35,667 nucleotides of DNA from SAR202 cluster bacterium bin16 (GCA_002238425.1 MPMJ01000032.1:1-35667), one strand, 5' to 3'. Positions 23,634 to 34,071 are shown, counted from the first letter of the stretch. Program-made: numbers and translations. The notes: generated from the letters alone by a model not told the origin.

Positions 23634-24574
23634 GTCAGCCTTATCCGCGGATCGAGGGCGCCGTAGCTGAGGTCCGCCACGAGGTTACTGAGCGCGTACG
23701 TTCCCGCGATGATGAGCGCGAGCGTCTGCAGCAGGGGAACGTCACGCGTGTTGATGGACGTCAGGAGCAGTTGCCCCAGACCCGGGTAGGCGAAGACGTT
23801 CTCCACGATGATGAGCCCGCCGAGCATCCATCCCATATTCACGGCGATCACGCTGATGGTCGGGAGCATGGCGTTGGGCACGACGTGCCGTATCAGCACC
23901 CGCCGCAGGGGCAGGCCCTTGAGCACTGCCGTGCGGACGAAATCGGCGTTGAGCACTTCTATCACGTTGGCGCGCGTCATCCGCATGATGTAGGCGAACA
24001 GCACGCCGGTAAGCGTCAGCGTGGGAAGCACGAGGATCAACGGTCTCGTGAGCGGACTCGTCCCCGGCAGGATCGCACTCGACGAGGGGAGCCAGCCGAG
24101 GAACGACGAGAACACGATGATCAGGAGGACTCCCGTCACGAACTCGGGAAGCGAGATGGCCACGAGGCTCCCCACCGACACGGCGTGGTCGGTCTTCGAT
24201 CCGCGCCGCACGCCCATCCATACGCCTATGGCGACGGCTGAGGGCACCGCAACGAGGAAGGCGAACCCCGCCAGGATCAACGAGTTCGCCAGCCTCGGCG
24301 CGATCACCTGCGTCACCGGGATCTTCTGGACGAAGGAGTCGCCCATGTCGCCCCGGAGCACCCCGCCTATCCAGTCCAGGTAGCGGACCGGGGCGGGGCG
24401 GTCCAGGCCAAGCGTTTCCCGGATGTGCTTGAGGTTCTGCTCGGTCGCCCCCTGCCCCATGACCATCTGGGCGACGTCGCCGGGCAGGATCTCCGTGATG
24501 GCGAAGATGGCTACAGAGACCACAAGGAGGGTCACGACGATCAGGCTGATGCGCCTCACCAGGAACCGCGTCAT
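23630..24574 (-). CDS. ABC transporter permease, DppB/OppB type
   Basis: A 314-residue permease. The N-terminus FLVRRISLIVVTLLVVSVAIFAITEILPGD is typical of DppB. The EAA-like loop NADFVRTAVLKGLPLRRVLIRHVVPNAMLP identifies the channel-forming BPD_transp_1 domain. It is second in the operon, 20 nt after the binding-protein gene. Confidence 0.92.
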   Translation of the reverse strand: MTRFLVRRISLIVVTLLVVSVAIFAITEILPGDVAQMVMGQGATEQNLKHIRETLGLDRPAPVRYLDWIGGVLRGDMGDSFVQKIPVTQVIAPRLANSLILAGFAFLVAVPSAVAIGVWMGVRRGSKTDHAVSVGSLVAISLPEFVTGVLLIIVFSSFLGWLPSSSAILPGTSPLTRPLILVLPTLTLTGVLFAYIMRMTRANVIEVLNADFVRTAVLKGLPLRRVLIRHVVPNAMLPTISVIAVNMGWMLGGLIIVENVFAYPGLGQLLLTSINTRDVPLLQTLALIIAGTYALSNLVADLSYGALDPRIRLT

Positions 24575-24594
24575 TTGCCGTTACCTGCCTTTCC

Positions 24595-26172
24595 CTACCT
24601 GTCGAGCCATGCTTCGTTCAGGATGAGCCAGCCCAGCGGGTGCGGCAGCACGTTGCGGACGTCGTCCCGCTCGCCGTAGAGCACCGGCTGGAAGGCGGTA
24701 ACCAAGCGCGGAACGTCTTCGACCAGGATGCACTGGATCTCCTCGTACGTCTTCGCACGCTCAGCATCGTCCACCTGCCCGCGGGCCTTGACGATCAGCG
24801 CGTCGAGTTCGTCGTTGAGGTAACGCGGGGCGTTCCAGGTGGAGTCGCTCATGTACTGGATGCTGAGCGCCTGGTCGGGCGTCCGGCCGAACCAGTACAC
24901 CACGGTGAAGTTCTCGATCAGCCAGGTGTTCGCCCAGAACTGGTCTTCCGGCCTCTGGACGAGGTTCACGGTGATGCCGGCCGGCGCCGCGCTCTCCTTG
25001 AGGGCGACCGATTGTTCCAGCATGCCCGGGCCGACGTTGCCGGTGTACAGGGTGACCTCCAGCCCGTCCGGGTAGCCGGCTTCCGCCAGCAACTCCTTCG
25101 CAAGCTCCGGGTCGTAGTCCGGCGGAAGGCACTCGGAACTGAACATCGGGTCGTTGGGCGCTATCGGGTGGTCGTAGCCGACGCTGCCCCGCCCGAAGAG
25201 CGCGGCTTGGCGGATCGCTTCGCGGTCCGTCGCGGCCTGCAGGGCCTGCCGCACCAGCTTGTTGTCGAACGGGGCCTCCCAGTTGCCGAGGTCCAGCCCG
25301 ATGTGCGACGAGCTGGCCGTTTCCAGGACAACGGTCCCGGGGTTGGCCTCGATGCTGGGGGCAGTGGGCGGCTCGAGCTGGTAGATTACGTCCACGTCGC
25401 CGCTCTTGAGCGCTTCCGCCCGGGTCGATGGGTCCGGGATCAACTGGAACACGACCTCATCCAGGTAAGGTTTGCCCTTGTCCCAGTAGTCGGGGTTCTT
25501 CGAGAGCACGGTCCGTTGACCGGGCAGGTACTCTTCCAGGATGAATGGGCCTGTCCCCACGCCTCCGAGTGTCAGCGAGTCGAGGTCGACGTTCGACGGC
25601 AGGATCCGGGCCTGGTAGATGGAGAGCACTTCGGGGAAGAACGCGCTCGGGCTGATCAGGTCGAACCTGATGGTGTAGTCGTCGATGACCTCCATGTGCT
25701 CGATGACCTCGAACGTCGGCCGGGCGGGCGAGTCGATCACCGGGTCCAGCAGGCGGTTGAATGAGAACACGACGTCCTCAGCCTTGAAGTCCTTGCCGTT
25801 GTGGAACTTCACTCCCTCCCGCAGTTGGAATGTCCAGGAGGACAGGTCATCGCTGGGTTCCCACGACGTGGCCAACTCCGGCTTCATGGAGAGGTCGGGC
25901 TGAATCATCAGCAGGTTGTCGTACATCTGCTGGGTGATGAGGGTATCCGCCGTTCCGAGCGTCACAGGCGGATCGAGCGTGTTGTTCTCCGAGACCAACG
26001 TCACGGTCAGCGTTCCGCCAGTCTTGATTTCACCGGAGCCTGAGCCTCCACCTCCGTTGCCGTCGTCGCCGCACGCGCCGACGATGAAGAGCAGGGCAAG
26101 GGTCATGCCGATGAGCGCCGTGAGGCGGGGCCATCGGGCTTTGACTGTTCTGATACCTGTCGTTCCACTCAT
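24595..26172 (-). CDS. Extracellular solute-binding lipoprotein, SBP_bac_5 family (dipeptide-type ABC importer)
   Basis: A 525-residue binding protein of family 5. A signal peptide with lipobox IVGAC and a Gly/Ser-rich tether is followed by TGGTLTVTLVSENNTLDP. It has the family signature region around SWEPSDDLSSWTFQLREGVKFHNGKDFKAEDVVFSFNRL. Members bind peptides, nickel, opines or glycosides, so the ligand is open. ATG 26172 is preferred because GAGAGG lies 8 nt upstream; the GTG three codons earlier overlaps that site. It is the first gene of a four-gene operon (binding protein, two permeases, fused ATPase). Its leader contains a 7-bp hairpin at 26197-26215, and a 15-bp palindrome lies further upstream. 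Confidence 0.92.
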   Translation of the reverse strand: MSGTTGIRTVKARWPRLTALIGMTLALLFIVGACGDDGNGGGGSGSGEIKTGGTLTVTLVSENNTLDPPVTLGTADTLITQQMYDNLLMIQPDLSMKPELATSWEPSDDLSSWTFQLREGVKFHNGKDFKAEDVVFSFNRLLDPVIDSPARPTFEVIEHMEVIDDYTIRFDLISPSAFFPEVLSIYQARILPSNVDLDSLTLGGVGTGPFILEEYLPGQRTVLSKNPDYWDKGKPYLDEVVFQLIPDPSTRAEALKSGDVDVIYQLEPPTAPSIEANPGTVVLETASSSHIGLDLGNWEAPFDNKLVRQALQAATDREAIRQAALFGRGSVGYDHPIAPNDPMFSSECLPPDYDPELAKELLAEAGYPDGLEVTLYTGNVGPGMLEQSVALKESAAPAGITVNLVQRPEDQFWANTWLIENFTVVYWFGRTPDQALSIQYMSDSTWNAPRYLNDELDALIVKARGQVDDAERAKTYEEIQCILVEDVPRLVTAFQPVLYGERDDVRNVLPHPLGWLILNEAWLDR

Positions 26173-26196
26173 CCGTTTCACCTCTCTTGACTTAGA

Positions 26197-26215
26197 GGGG
26201 AGGCCTTCCCTCCCC
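26197..26215. other. Hairpin in the 5' leader of the ABC operon
   Basis: GGGGAGG (26197-26203) pairs with CCTCCCC (26209-26215) around a 5-nt loop, about 25 nt upstream of the binding-protein start codon. It could modulate translation or mRNA stability. Confidence 0.4.
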
Positions 26216-26333
26216 GGGGGATGCTGTTGAGACCGCCCCTCCGCCCCGCGACAAGCACAAAGCTCCCGCGTAACGCCTGCTGAGGGGATTCCTTTTAGGG
26301 GAAGGTCAGGGCGCAGCGGAGAGGGATCTCTGG

Positions 26334-26348
26334 TTCGGTATTACCGAA
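26334..26348. promoter_or_regulatory. Candidate operator: 15-bp perfect palindrome
   Basis: TTCGGTA-T-TACCGAA is an exact palindrome around one base, inside the 745-nt divergent gap between the ABC operon and the decarboxylase-like gene. It resembles the size and symmetry of dimeric repressor sites (GntR-, MarR- or TetR-like). No regulator gene lies nearby. Confidence 0.45.
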
Positions 26349-26510
26349 AGGGGGGGTGGCTCGCCTGTTGTCGGCCTTTCGCGGGCTGCAGGGACCGGTT
26401 GTTTTACCTCGGATTAGCTTGCAGCCAGCCGCGCGGCGGCGGGTCATCTCCCACCATAGGCAGGCGTGCTGAAGGGTGTCAACCCAAGGAATCCGTCATC
26501 GGGGAGCCTG

Positions 26511-26520
26511 ATAACGTTAT
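26511..26520. other. AT-rich palindrome ATAACGTTAT in the divergent gap
   Basis: A perfect 10-bp palindrome in an AT-rich island, with TTAATCG following. It could be a promoter or operator component. The surrounding region 26216-26917 shows no convincing gene or dispersed repeat. Confidence 0.25.
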
Positions 26521-26917
26521 TAATCGACGCGCGTGCACTGGCTCGGTGATCGGCGGCGTGGGCAAGGTCATTACCATGCGTAGCGTGCTTCCGGACGGGT
26601 CATCGCTCCGGCGTTTGCGCGGGCAATCACAAGCGAGGCGGTCTATGCGCCCTCACTCCTGACGGCAGGTGTGGAGGCGCGCTGCCGGAAGCACCGACGT
26701 CGCCGCCGTTCCGCGTTCGCGCCATGTCAACGCCGTATTTCGCCCTGAGCCTGTGTTTTCCGTGCCCATATCCGCAGTACTGGAGCGTGCTGAGCAATTC
26801 TCAAATGCGCTGTTTCGGCTCACGCACCCCTGTGGCAGTGACTCTGTGCAGGTAAACTGCCCACCGGCACCACCCACCCCCTGCCCGCACCGCACCACCA
26901 ACGACAAGGAGCGTTCC

Positions 26918-27922
26918 ATGACCACCAAGCCGACGTTCAGTCTCGCGTTCGCGCCCAACCCGCGCAGCCGCCCCATCATGGACGGCACCATCAAGCCGGA
27001 GGGCATCGAGCTCATCCCAACGGCATCCGGCCCGGCGGAGACGTTCCACCGGCAACTGACGCACCAGGAGTTCGACGTCTCGGAGATGTCGCTCTCCTCG
27101 CTGGCCATCATCACGGCGCAGGGGAACCGGGACTGGGTGACGCTCCCCATCTGCACCACGCGGACGTTCTTCGGGGTCGGCGCGCTCGTCCGCACGGACG
27201 TTGGCATCGAATCGCCCGCCGACCTCAAGGGGAAGCGCGTGGGAGTCAACGAGTATCAGCAGACGGCGGCGCTCTGGGCGCGGGGGTTCTTCCAGCACGA
27301 GTACGGCGTCGCGCCGTCGGACGTGGAGTGGTGGATGGAGCGCACCCAGGAGCTGAGCCACGGCGGGGCGACGGGGTTCGAGCCACCGCCCGGCGTTACG
27401 CTGCACTACATGGACCCGGCGAAGGACCAGAACCTCGGCGGGATGATGGCGAACGGCGAACTGGACGCCATCTACGTCTACTTCTACGGCGGCGGGGGCA
27501 TCAACCGGAGCACGCTCGACCTGCGCACCCACGATAGTGTGCGGACGCTCTTCCCTGACCCGCTCGCGGAGTCGGCGCGCTACTACGCCAAGACCGGCAT
27601 CTACCCCATCAACCACGTTGTCATCATGCGGCGATCGCTCTACGAGCAGTACCCGTGGGCAGCCCGCAACCTGTACGACGCGTTCGTGAAAGCGAAGGAG
27701 CTGTGGGTCTCGCGGACGGTCGAGCAGGCGCAGCCGTTCGTCGACGCGGGGCTGCTGCCGTCGAACTCGCGTTCCGCGCTGACGACCGACCTCTTCCCCT
27801 ACGGCGTTGCGGGCATCCGCCACACGCTGGAGACGGCGCTCGCCTACTCGACCGAGCAGGGGCTCACGCCGCGCGTGGTGGCACTCGATGAGTTGATAGC
27901 GCCCAGCCTGTTGGACACGTAG
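26918..27922 (+). CDS. 4,5-dihydroxyphthalate decarboxylase-like / PBP2-fold protein
   Basis: A 334-residue protein resembling the family annotated as 4,5-dihydroxyphthalate decarboxylase (Pht5), which has a type 2 periplasmic-binding-protein fold related to NMT1/TAXI binding proteins. Characteristic segments are DLKGKRVGVNEYQQTAALWARG, VEWWMERTQE, GELDAIYVYF and YPINHVVIMRRSLYEQYPWAARNLYDAF. No signal peptide is present, which supports a cytoplasmic enzyme over an ABC binding protein. ATG 26918 is chosen for AAGGAG 7 nt upstream; the open frame upstream is noncoding. A DUF418 gene follows after 32 nt. Enzymatic activity is not provable from sequence. Confidence 0.75.
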   Translation: MTTKPTFSLAFAPNPRSRPIMDGTIKPEGIELIPTASGPAETFHRQLTHQEFDVSEMSLSSLAIITAQGNRDWVTLPICTTRTFFGVGALVRTDVGIESPADLKGKRVGVNEYQQTAALWARGFFQHEYGVAPSDVEWWMERTQELSHGGATGFEPPPGVTLHYMDPAKDQNLGGMMANGELDAIYVYFYGGGGINRSTLDLRTHDSVRTLFPDPLAESARYYAKTGIYPINHVVIMRRSLYEQYPWAARNLYDAFVKAKELWVSRTVEQAQPFVDAGLLPSNSRSALTTDLFPYGVAGIRHTLETALAYSTEQGLTPRVVALDELIAPSLLDT

Positions 27923-27954
27923 GGGAAGGCGAGGCACAGGAGAGTTCCACAGGA

Positions 27955-29139
27955 ATGGCAGACGACCAGCGTTCGGGCGACGTGCAGGGTGAGAACGGCT
28001 CCGGCCCGGTAACGGAAGCCGACCGCATCACAAGCCTGGACCTCCTGCGAGGCGTGGCGGTGTTGGTCATCGTTTTGATGAACGCGGTCTCTTTCAAACA
28101 CGGACTGGCCCCGTACCTGAACCTCAGCGCGGGCGGGTCGGAGACCTGGCTGGACTGGTCCATCGGCGTATTCGGCGAGATCTTCATCGACCAGAAGTTC
28201 ATGGGAATCTTCTCGCTGCTGTTCGGCGCGGGGATACTCCTGTTCATCGAGAGGGCCGAACGCCGGGAAGGCCGACCTGCCCTGCTGAACCTGTGGCGCA
28301 ACGTCCTGCTGCTGGGCATCGGCATCCTCCATGCCATCCTGTGGGACGGCGACGTGCTCATCGCCTACGCCATCGCAGCCGTTTTCCTGCTCGCGTTGCG
28401 CAAACTGCCATCCAGGGCCCTCATCGCCACCGGCGCCGTCGTGTACCTGCTCTCCGTTCCCATCATGCTGCTGGTGCAAGCCATCGCCAACGGCACAGAC
28501 GTATCGCTGGCCGGCATCTGGGAGCCGGGGGGGTTCGGCAGCGGCAGCGACCCGTCCCTCAGCGAAAGCATCGGGGGGCTGCTGCTCCTCGGCTACTTCA
28601 TGCGCGCGCTGGGGCTGATCCTGATGGGCGCAGGTCTGTACCGCCTGGGGTTCATGAACGGCAGTATGGCTGCCAGCACCTACAGGCTCGTTGCTGTGAT
28701 CGGCTTTGGCGTCGGGCTGTCGCTGGCCACGGTCGGCGTGATCGTCACGGCGCTCGGCGACTACTCGCGGGAAGTGGCGTTCATCGGTCAGGTCCCGAAT
28801 ACGCTGGGCTCGATCCCCGCTTCACTTGGGTACATGAGCCTCATCATCCTGTGGAACCGGAGCCGGGATAACTGGCTGAAACGCCGGTTGCTCGCCACCG
28901 GACGGATGGCGCTCACCAACTACCTCTCGCAGACCGTCCTGGGAATGCTGGTGCTCAACGTCCTGCTCAGCGACGTTTCCGTGACCCGCACCGGGATACT
29001 TGCGTTCTGTGTTGGCATCTGGGTGCTGCAGCTCTGGTGGTCGCCTCTCTGGCTCAGCCGCTTCCGCTTCGGCCCGGCGGAGTGGCTGTGGCGGGTGGGC
29101 ACGTACCGGAAGCGACAGCCGCTGCGGCGGGCTGCCTAG
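27955..29139 (+). CDS. DUF418 (YeiB-like) membrane protein
   Basis: A 394-residue polytopic membrane protein. The start RITSLDLLRGVAVLVIVLMNAVSF is the hallmark of the YeiB/heparan-alpha-glucosaminide acyltransferase-like superfamily. The C-terminal half (LLATGRMALTNYLSQTVLGM, ending SPLWLSRFRFGPAEWLWR) is the DUF418 domain. The function of YeiB proteins is unsettled; transmembrane acyl transfer has been proposed for related families. It lies 32 nt after the decarboxylase-like gene, so co-transcription is likely. Its TAG stop overlaps the stop of the convergent NUDIX gene in CTAG. Confidence 0.85.
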   Translation: MADDQRSGDVQGENGSGPVTEADRITSLDLLRGVAVLVIVLMNAVSFKHGLAPYLNLSAGGSETWLDWSIGVFGEIFIDQKFMGIFSLLFGAGILLFIERAERREGRPALLNLWRNVLLLGIGILHAILWDGDVLIAYAIAAVFLLALRKLPSRALIATGAVVYLLSVPIMLLVQAIANGTDVSLAGIWEPGGFGSGSDPSLSESIGGLLLLGYFMRALGLILMGAGLYRLGFMNGSMAASTYRLVAVIGFGVGLSLATVGVIVTALGDYSREVAFIGQVPNTLGSIPASLGYMSLIILWNRSRDNWLKRRLLATGRMALTNYLSQTVLGMLVLNVLLSDVSVTRTGILAFCVGIWVLQLWWSPLWLSRFRFGPAEWLWRVGTYRKRQPLRRAA

Positions 29140-29552
29140 GACTGCTCAAGAGCCTCGACCACAAGCCTGCGATAGGCTTCCAAGCCGGAAAAGTCAGGCA
29201 GTTCGGCCAGCGAGAACCAGCGAATGTCGCTGTGTTCGTTGGGTGCGGCATTGACCGACTCACCTCTCCACGCAGTCACGGCGAAGATGGTGATGTCCGC
29301 TGGTTCAACCGGGTCATGCACGGTTCCAAGTGGCAGGAAAGACTCAATCTCGATGCCCAACTCTTCGCGGGCCTCTCGGCGCAGGGCCTCCTCCAGAGAC
29401 TCCCCTGCTTCGACGTGTCCTCCGAAGAGGTCCCACACGTCCGGGTAATAGCGTGCCGCCGGAGACCTTCTGACGAGCAACACCTCCCCGCTACTGATGA
29501 TTGCCCCGGCTACACAACGAGCGATACGAACCTGGCCTTCAGAAGCAGCCAT
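29136..29552 (-). CDS. NUDIX hydrolase
   Basis: A 138-residue NUDIX-fold protein. The NUDIX box starts at Gly45 (GHVEAGESLEEALRREAREE, then LGI) and fits Gx5Ex7REUxEExGU exactly, with the metal-binding Glu residues E60, E63 and E64 present. Such enzymes hydrolyse nucleoside diphosphates linked to other groups, for example 8-oxo-dGTP (MutT) or ADP-ribose. The specificity is not evident. It starts 11 nt after the gpsA stop and is likely co-transcribed with it. Its stop codon overlaps the convergent DUF418 stop by four bases. Confidence 0.9.
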   Translation of the reverse strand: MAASEGQVRIARCVAGAIISSGEVLLVRRSPAARYYPDVWDLFGGHVEAGESLEEALRREAREELGIEIESFLPLGTVHDPVEPADITIFAVTAWRGESVNAAPNEHSDIRWFSLAELPDFSGLEAYRRLVVEALEQS

Positions 29553-29563
29553 CACACTGCAAC

Positions 29564-30580
29564 CTACTCCTGCCTTGGCGCGCGGGCCATCAGTTCGAGG
29601 AGGGCGTCCTGCGGCGATGCGCCGTCGAACAGGACGCGGGCGGTCGCTGCCGCGATGGGGGCCTCGACGCCGAGCGCGTTCGCCATCTCCAGCGCGGCGG
29701 AGGTCGTGCCGACACCCTCGGCGACCTGGCCGCCAAGCGATTCGATCGCCTCTTCGAGCGTGCGGCCTTCGGCGAGCGCGAGGCCGACGCGGTAGTTGCG
29801 GCTGAGGTTGCTGTAGCAGGTCGCGATGAGGTCGCCGAAGCCCGCCGTGCCCGCGAACGTCGCCGCCTGTGCGCCCGCCGCGACGCCCAGGCGCACCATC
29901 TCCGCGAGCCCCCGCGTGACGAACGCCGCCTTCGCGTTGTCGCCCAGCGCCATGCCGTCGCAGATGGCTGCTCCGATAGCCATCACATTCTTCAGCGTAC
30001 CGCCCAGTTCCGTCCCGATGATGTCGGTGTTCGTGTAGACGCGGAACGTCGGCGAGTTGAACAGCCGCTGGACCGATGACGCCGCGTCGGGGGACGAGGA
30101 TGCGACCACGGTCGCCGACGGCAGGCCGCGCACCACCTCGCGGGCGAGGTTGGGGCCGGAGAGCGCGCAGAGGTTCGACGCGGCATCGGGCAGCTCCTCG
30201 GCGAGCACGACGCTCATCCGCTTGAACGTCCCTTGTTCCAGCCCCTTGCACGCGGAGATGACGATGGCGTCCGCCGACACGTGGGGCGCAGCCCGGCGGG
30301 CGTTGGCGCGCAGCGTGTGGCTCGGCACCGCGAAGAGCACGAACGGCGCGCCATCCATGCCTGCGGCCCAGTCGGCCGTCACGCGCAGCGACGGGGGGAA
30401 GGGGTGGCCCGGTAGCCGTGCGGCGAGTTCGCCGTCTGACGCGAGCCGTTGCGCCTCGGCGTCGGAGCGCGCGAGGAGTCGTACATCGATGCCGCGCCGC
30501 CCAAGGATGAGGGCGAGCGTAGTTCCCCACGACGTTGTGCCGACGACCGCAACGGGCCCGTGCTGCTCTGCTGAGGTCAT
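29564..30580 (-). CDS. gpsA: Glycerol-3-phosphate dehydrogenase [NAD(P)+]
   Basis: A 338-residue GpsA that reduces dihydroxyacetone phosphate to sn-glycerol-3-phosphate for phospholipid synthesis. The N-terminal Rossmann motif is VAVVGTTSWGTTLA, with the first conserved Gly kept and the next replaced by Thr-Thr. Further family blocks are ISACKGLEQGT, LSGPNLAREV, the catalytic Lys region GGTLKNVMAIGAAICDG, GDNAKAAFVTRGLAEM and GTAGFGDLIATCYS. Length is typical. GGGAGGGAGG precedes the ATG, and a -10-like TAGAAT (minus strand, 30610-30605) lies about 25 nt upstream. It is followed closely by the NUDIX gene. Confidence 0.93.
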   Translation of the reverse strand: MTSAEQHGPVAVVGTTSWGTTLALILGRRGIDVRLLARSDAEAQRLASDGELAARLPGHPFPPSLRVTADWAAGMDGAPFVLFAVPSHTLRANARRAAPHVSADAIVISACKGLEQGTFKRMSVVLAEELPDAASNLCALSGPNLAREVVRGLPSATVVASSSPDAASSVQRLFNSPTFRVYTNTDIIGTELGGTLKNVMAIGAAICDGMALGDNAKAAFVTRGLAEMVRLGVAAGAQAATFAGTAGFGDLIATCYSNLSRNYRVGLALAEGRTLEEAIESLGGQVAEGVGTTSAALEMANALGVEAPIAAATARVLFDGASPQDALLELMARAPRQE

Positions 30581-30685
30581 GCCTCCCTCCCACGAGAGGG
30601 GCTGATTCTAACGGTGCGCGGCAGCGAGGGGGAGGCGACAAGGGGACGGGCTTTGGCGACCGCCCCACGCAGGCGCTAAGTGGAA

Positions 30686-30713
30686 GGGCGCCCACAAGGG
30701 GCGCCCCTACACC
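30686..30713. repeat. Type-B dispersed repeat
   Basis: GGGCGCCCACAAGGGGCGCC followed by CCTACACC. Here the two arms GGGCGCCC are perfect palindromes, so a strong hairpin is possible just beyond the cupin gene end. It may double as its terminator. Confidence 0.8.
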
Positions 30714-30735
30714 ATCCATCGTATTCGCGCAGTGA

Positions 30736-31911
30736 CTAGTCGTAGTCCTGGAGCGCGCCCTTCTTGTTCTCGGGGCCGGGGACGCCGGTGCAGGTCGAGA
30801 CGAGGTTCTTCATGCGGCACTGCTGGCCGTACTTGGCCAGTTCCGCCTCGAAGATCTCGTGGACGCGGGGGTCTTCGTCCTCGTACTCGAGCTGGATGCC
30901 GCCCTCCTTGATGCTCACCATGGCGCGTATCTCGCCCCTGCGTGAGGGGTCGTTGATGCCGCGCTGGTAGGTGTACTTGCGGGAGTTGGACGGGCTCATG
31001 TTGATGTAGCGCGCGGGGGTGGTGCCCACGTTGAAGTGCTGGTGGAAGTACTCGCTGTAGGAGTCCTGCGTCGGCAGGTAGAGGCTGCCGCGCTGCCAGT
31101 CCGCCTTCACGAGGTCGGACATGTCCTCCTTCTGCCAGACGAGCGCGAAGCCGACGCCGCCGGTGATGAGCAGGTGCGCGCCGGGGCCGTGGCGGTGCGC
31201 CTTCTTGTAGGTGCCCACCGGGAACTCGGAGATGTGGGAGGAGACGGTGTTGTCCGACAGTGACAGCATGATGTTGGTGCCGCCCGCGCCGCGCTCAGAC
31301 CAGTCCGGCATGGCCATGTTGGCCGCGTCCGGCAGGAAGTTGGTCTCCCACACCCGGCCCTTGTACATCATGCCGGAGCCGGAGGCCCAGCCTTCGTCGG
31401 CGGTCAGGCGGTCCGGGAAGACGTAGGGGTTGTTCCATATGAAGTCCGGCGTGATGAACTTGCGGATCATGCCGGGCAGGTTGGTGACGGAGACCATCCG
31501 CGTGGGCTCCGTGCCGCTGCCGTTGAAGTGCTGGTACGAGGCGTTCATCGGGATCGAGAAGTAGGCGCCTTCCGTCCACTCGAACGTTTGCTTGCGGGAC
31601 TCGTCGTACCAGACGGACGTCGCGCCGCGTCCGCTGAGGACGTAGATGACCTCGTTGTACATGTGGTGCTCGGGGTTGGTCTTGCCCGCCGGCTCGATCT
31701 CGACGACGTGCTCGTCGGTCTCCTCGTCGCCGTCGAGGTAGACGACCGCGCCGTAGCAGCCCTTGCGGGGCCAGTACTCGAGTTCCAGGGAGTAGAGGTC
31801 CCTGATGTAGAGCCCGCCGTGGAGCTTCGCGCCCTCGTTCTGCTGCCACTCCTCGTACGTGTCGATGCGTTCGAAGGCTGGGGCCGTATTCGGGTCGTAG
31901 TTCGTCGTCAT
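30736..31911 (-). CDS. Bicupin protein (gentisate dioxygenase-like fold)
   Basis: A 391-residue protein with two cupin barrels. The first (about 65-145) contains NPEHHMYNEVIYVLSGRG, with metal-ligand candidates His82/His83, Glu87 and His128. The second (about 235-275) contains AHRHGPGAHLLITGGVGFAL. A bicupin of this size fits ring-cleaving dioxygenases such as gentisate 1,2-dioxygenase, or related oxygenases and isomerases; the substrate is uncertain. No signal peptide. GGAGG lies 5 nt before the ATG, and a consensus-like promoter is upstream. It is monocistronic, between gpsA and thrS. Confidence 0.8.
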   Translation of the reverse strand: MTTNYDPNTAPAFERIDTYEEWQQNEGAKLHGGLYIRDLYSLELEYWPRKGCYGAVVYLDGDEETDEHVVEIEPAGKTNPEHHMYNEVIYVLSGRGATSVWYDESRKQTFEWTEGAYFSIPMNASYQHFNGSGTEPTRMVSVTNLPGMIRKFITPDFIWNNPYVFPDRLTADEGWASGSGMMYKGRVWETNFLPDAANMAMPDWSERGAGGTNIMLSLSDNTVSSHISEFPVGTYKKAHRHGPGAHLLITGGVGFALVWQKEDMSDLVKADWQRGSLYLPTQDSYSEYFHQHFNVGTTPARYINMSPSNSRKYTYQRGINDPSRRGEIRAMVSIKEGGIQLEYEDEDPRVHEIFEAELAKYGQQCRMKNLVSTCTGVPGPENKKGALQDYD

Positions 31912-31968
31912 GGTGTCCTCCTCTGACGAATTCCGCGCAGGCGAACGCGCCGGCCTGCGCGCATCGGG

Positions 31969-31997
31969 AAGGTACGCCCGTGAGCAGCGGTCGTCAA
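31969..31997 (-). promoter_or_regulatory. Sigma70-type promoter of the bicupin gene
   Basis: On the minus strand TTGACG (31997-31992) and TACCTT (31974-31969) are separated by 17 nt. This predicts a leader of about 50 nt before the ATG at 31911. Confidence 0.6.
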
Positions 31998-32065
31998 ATC
32001 GGGGGGCAGATGACCCTCACCGGCGATTGACGCGAGATCCGCGCCTGCTGACAATGGGTGTACTA

Positions 32066-32114
32066 CCCCTATCCGCTTCGGCGGTAGGGTCGAGACCGCC
32101 CTCGTGGCGGTCTC
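32066..32114. terminator. Tandem hairpins downstream of thrS
   Basis: Two adjacent stems lie 18 nt beyond the thrS stop. The first is CCCTA-T-CCGC with GCGG-TAGGG around a TTCG tetraloop, about 32066-32090. The second is GAGACCGCC (32092-32100) with GGCGGTCTC (32106-32114). Neither has a U-tract in the thrS direction, so the terminator call is moderate. Confidence 0.5.
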
Positions 32115-32131
32115 CGTCTTTGTAGCAGCGC

Positions 32132-33880
<1,749 letters not shown>

Positions 33881-33906
33881 CGGTCTGCCTCTCTGGTGTC
33901 CTGTTA

Positions 33907-33935
33907 CGAGAAAAGGGGCGCTCGGCGCGCCCCTT
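33907..33935 (-). terminator. Attenuator (intrinsic terminator) in the thrS leader
   Basis: On the minus strand AAGGGGCGC, loop GCCGA, GCGCCCCTT forms a perfect 9-bp GC-rich stem running into TTTTCTCG, an intrinsic terminator. It sits 26 nt before the thrS ATG, inside the leader, so it must be read through for thrS expression. Bases 33929-33924 (CGCGCC, spanning the 5' arm and loop) can instead pair with GGCGCG at 33963-33958, which would prevent the terminator. Confidence 0.75.
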
Positions 33936-33971
33936 CATGCTTGGTTGGAGATACGTACGCGCCCAGGCGGA

Positions 33972-34061
33972 CTAGGCCACGGCTGCCGTCTCGCGGACGC
34001 GCACAGCCGCGGCCCTCGTAGTGCGGGTCGTCGTGGTTGTCGTGGCTGTGGCGCGCTGCAT
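33972..34061 (-). CDS. thrS leader peptide with threonine codon run
   Basis: A 29-codon ORF, too short for routine gene callers: MQRATATTTTTTRTTRAAAV and nine further residues, then TAG. It has nine Thr codons within its first 15, six of them consecutive (ACG ACA ACC ACG ACG ACC). It ends 37 nt before the attenuator. An in-frame ATG four codons upstream (34073) overlaps the TACAAT -10 box, so the shorter form, 10 nt after that box and probably leaderless, is preferred. By analogy with the E. coli thr operon leader, ribosome stalling at Thr codons when Thr-tRNA is scarce would favour the antiterminator. Confidence 0.7.
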   Translation of the reverse strand: MQRATATTTTTTRTTRAAAVRVRETAAVA

Positions 34062-34071
34062 GACGGGGGTC

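Noticed and set aside
26399-26662. 87-codon plus-strand ORF in the large divergent gap
   Set aside because: No ribosome-binding site, no recognisable similarity, biased composition; treated as noncoding.
29553-30719. Long minus-strand frame upstream of the NUDIX domain
   Set aside because: It is the out-of-frame shadow of gpsA; gpsA matches its family throughout, so the NUDIX gene starts at 29552.
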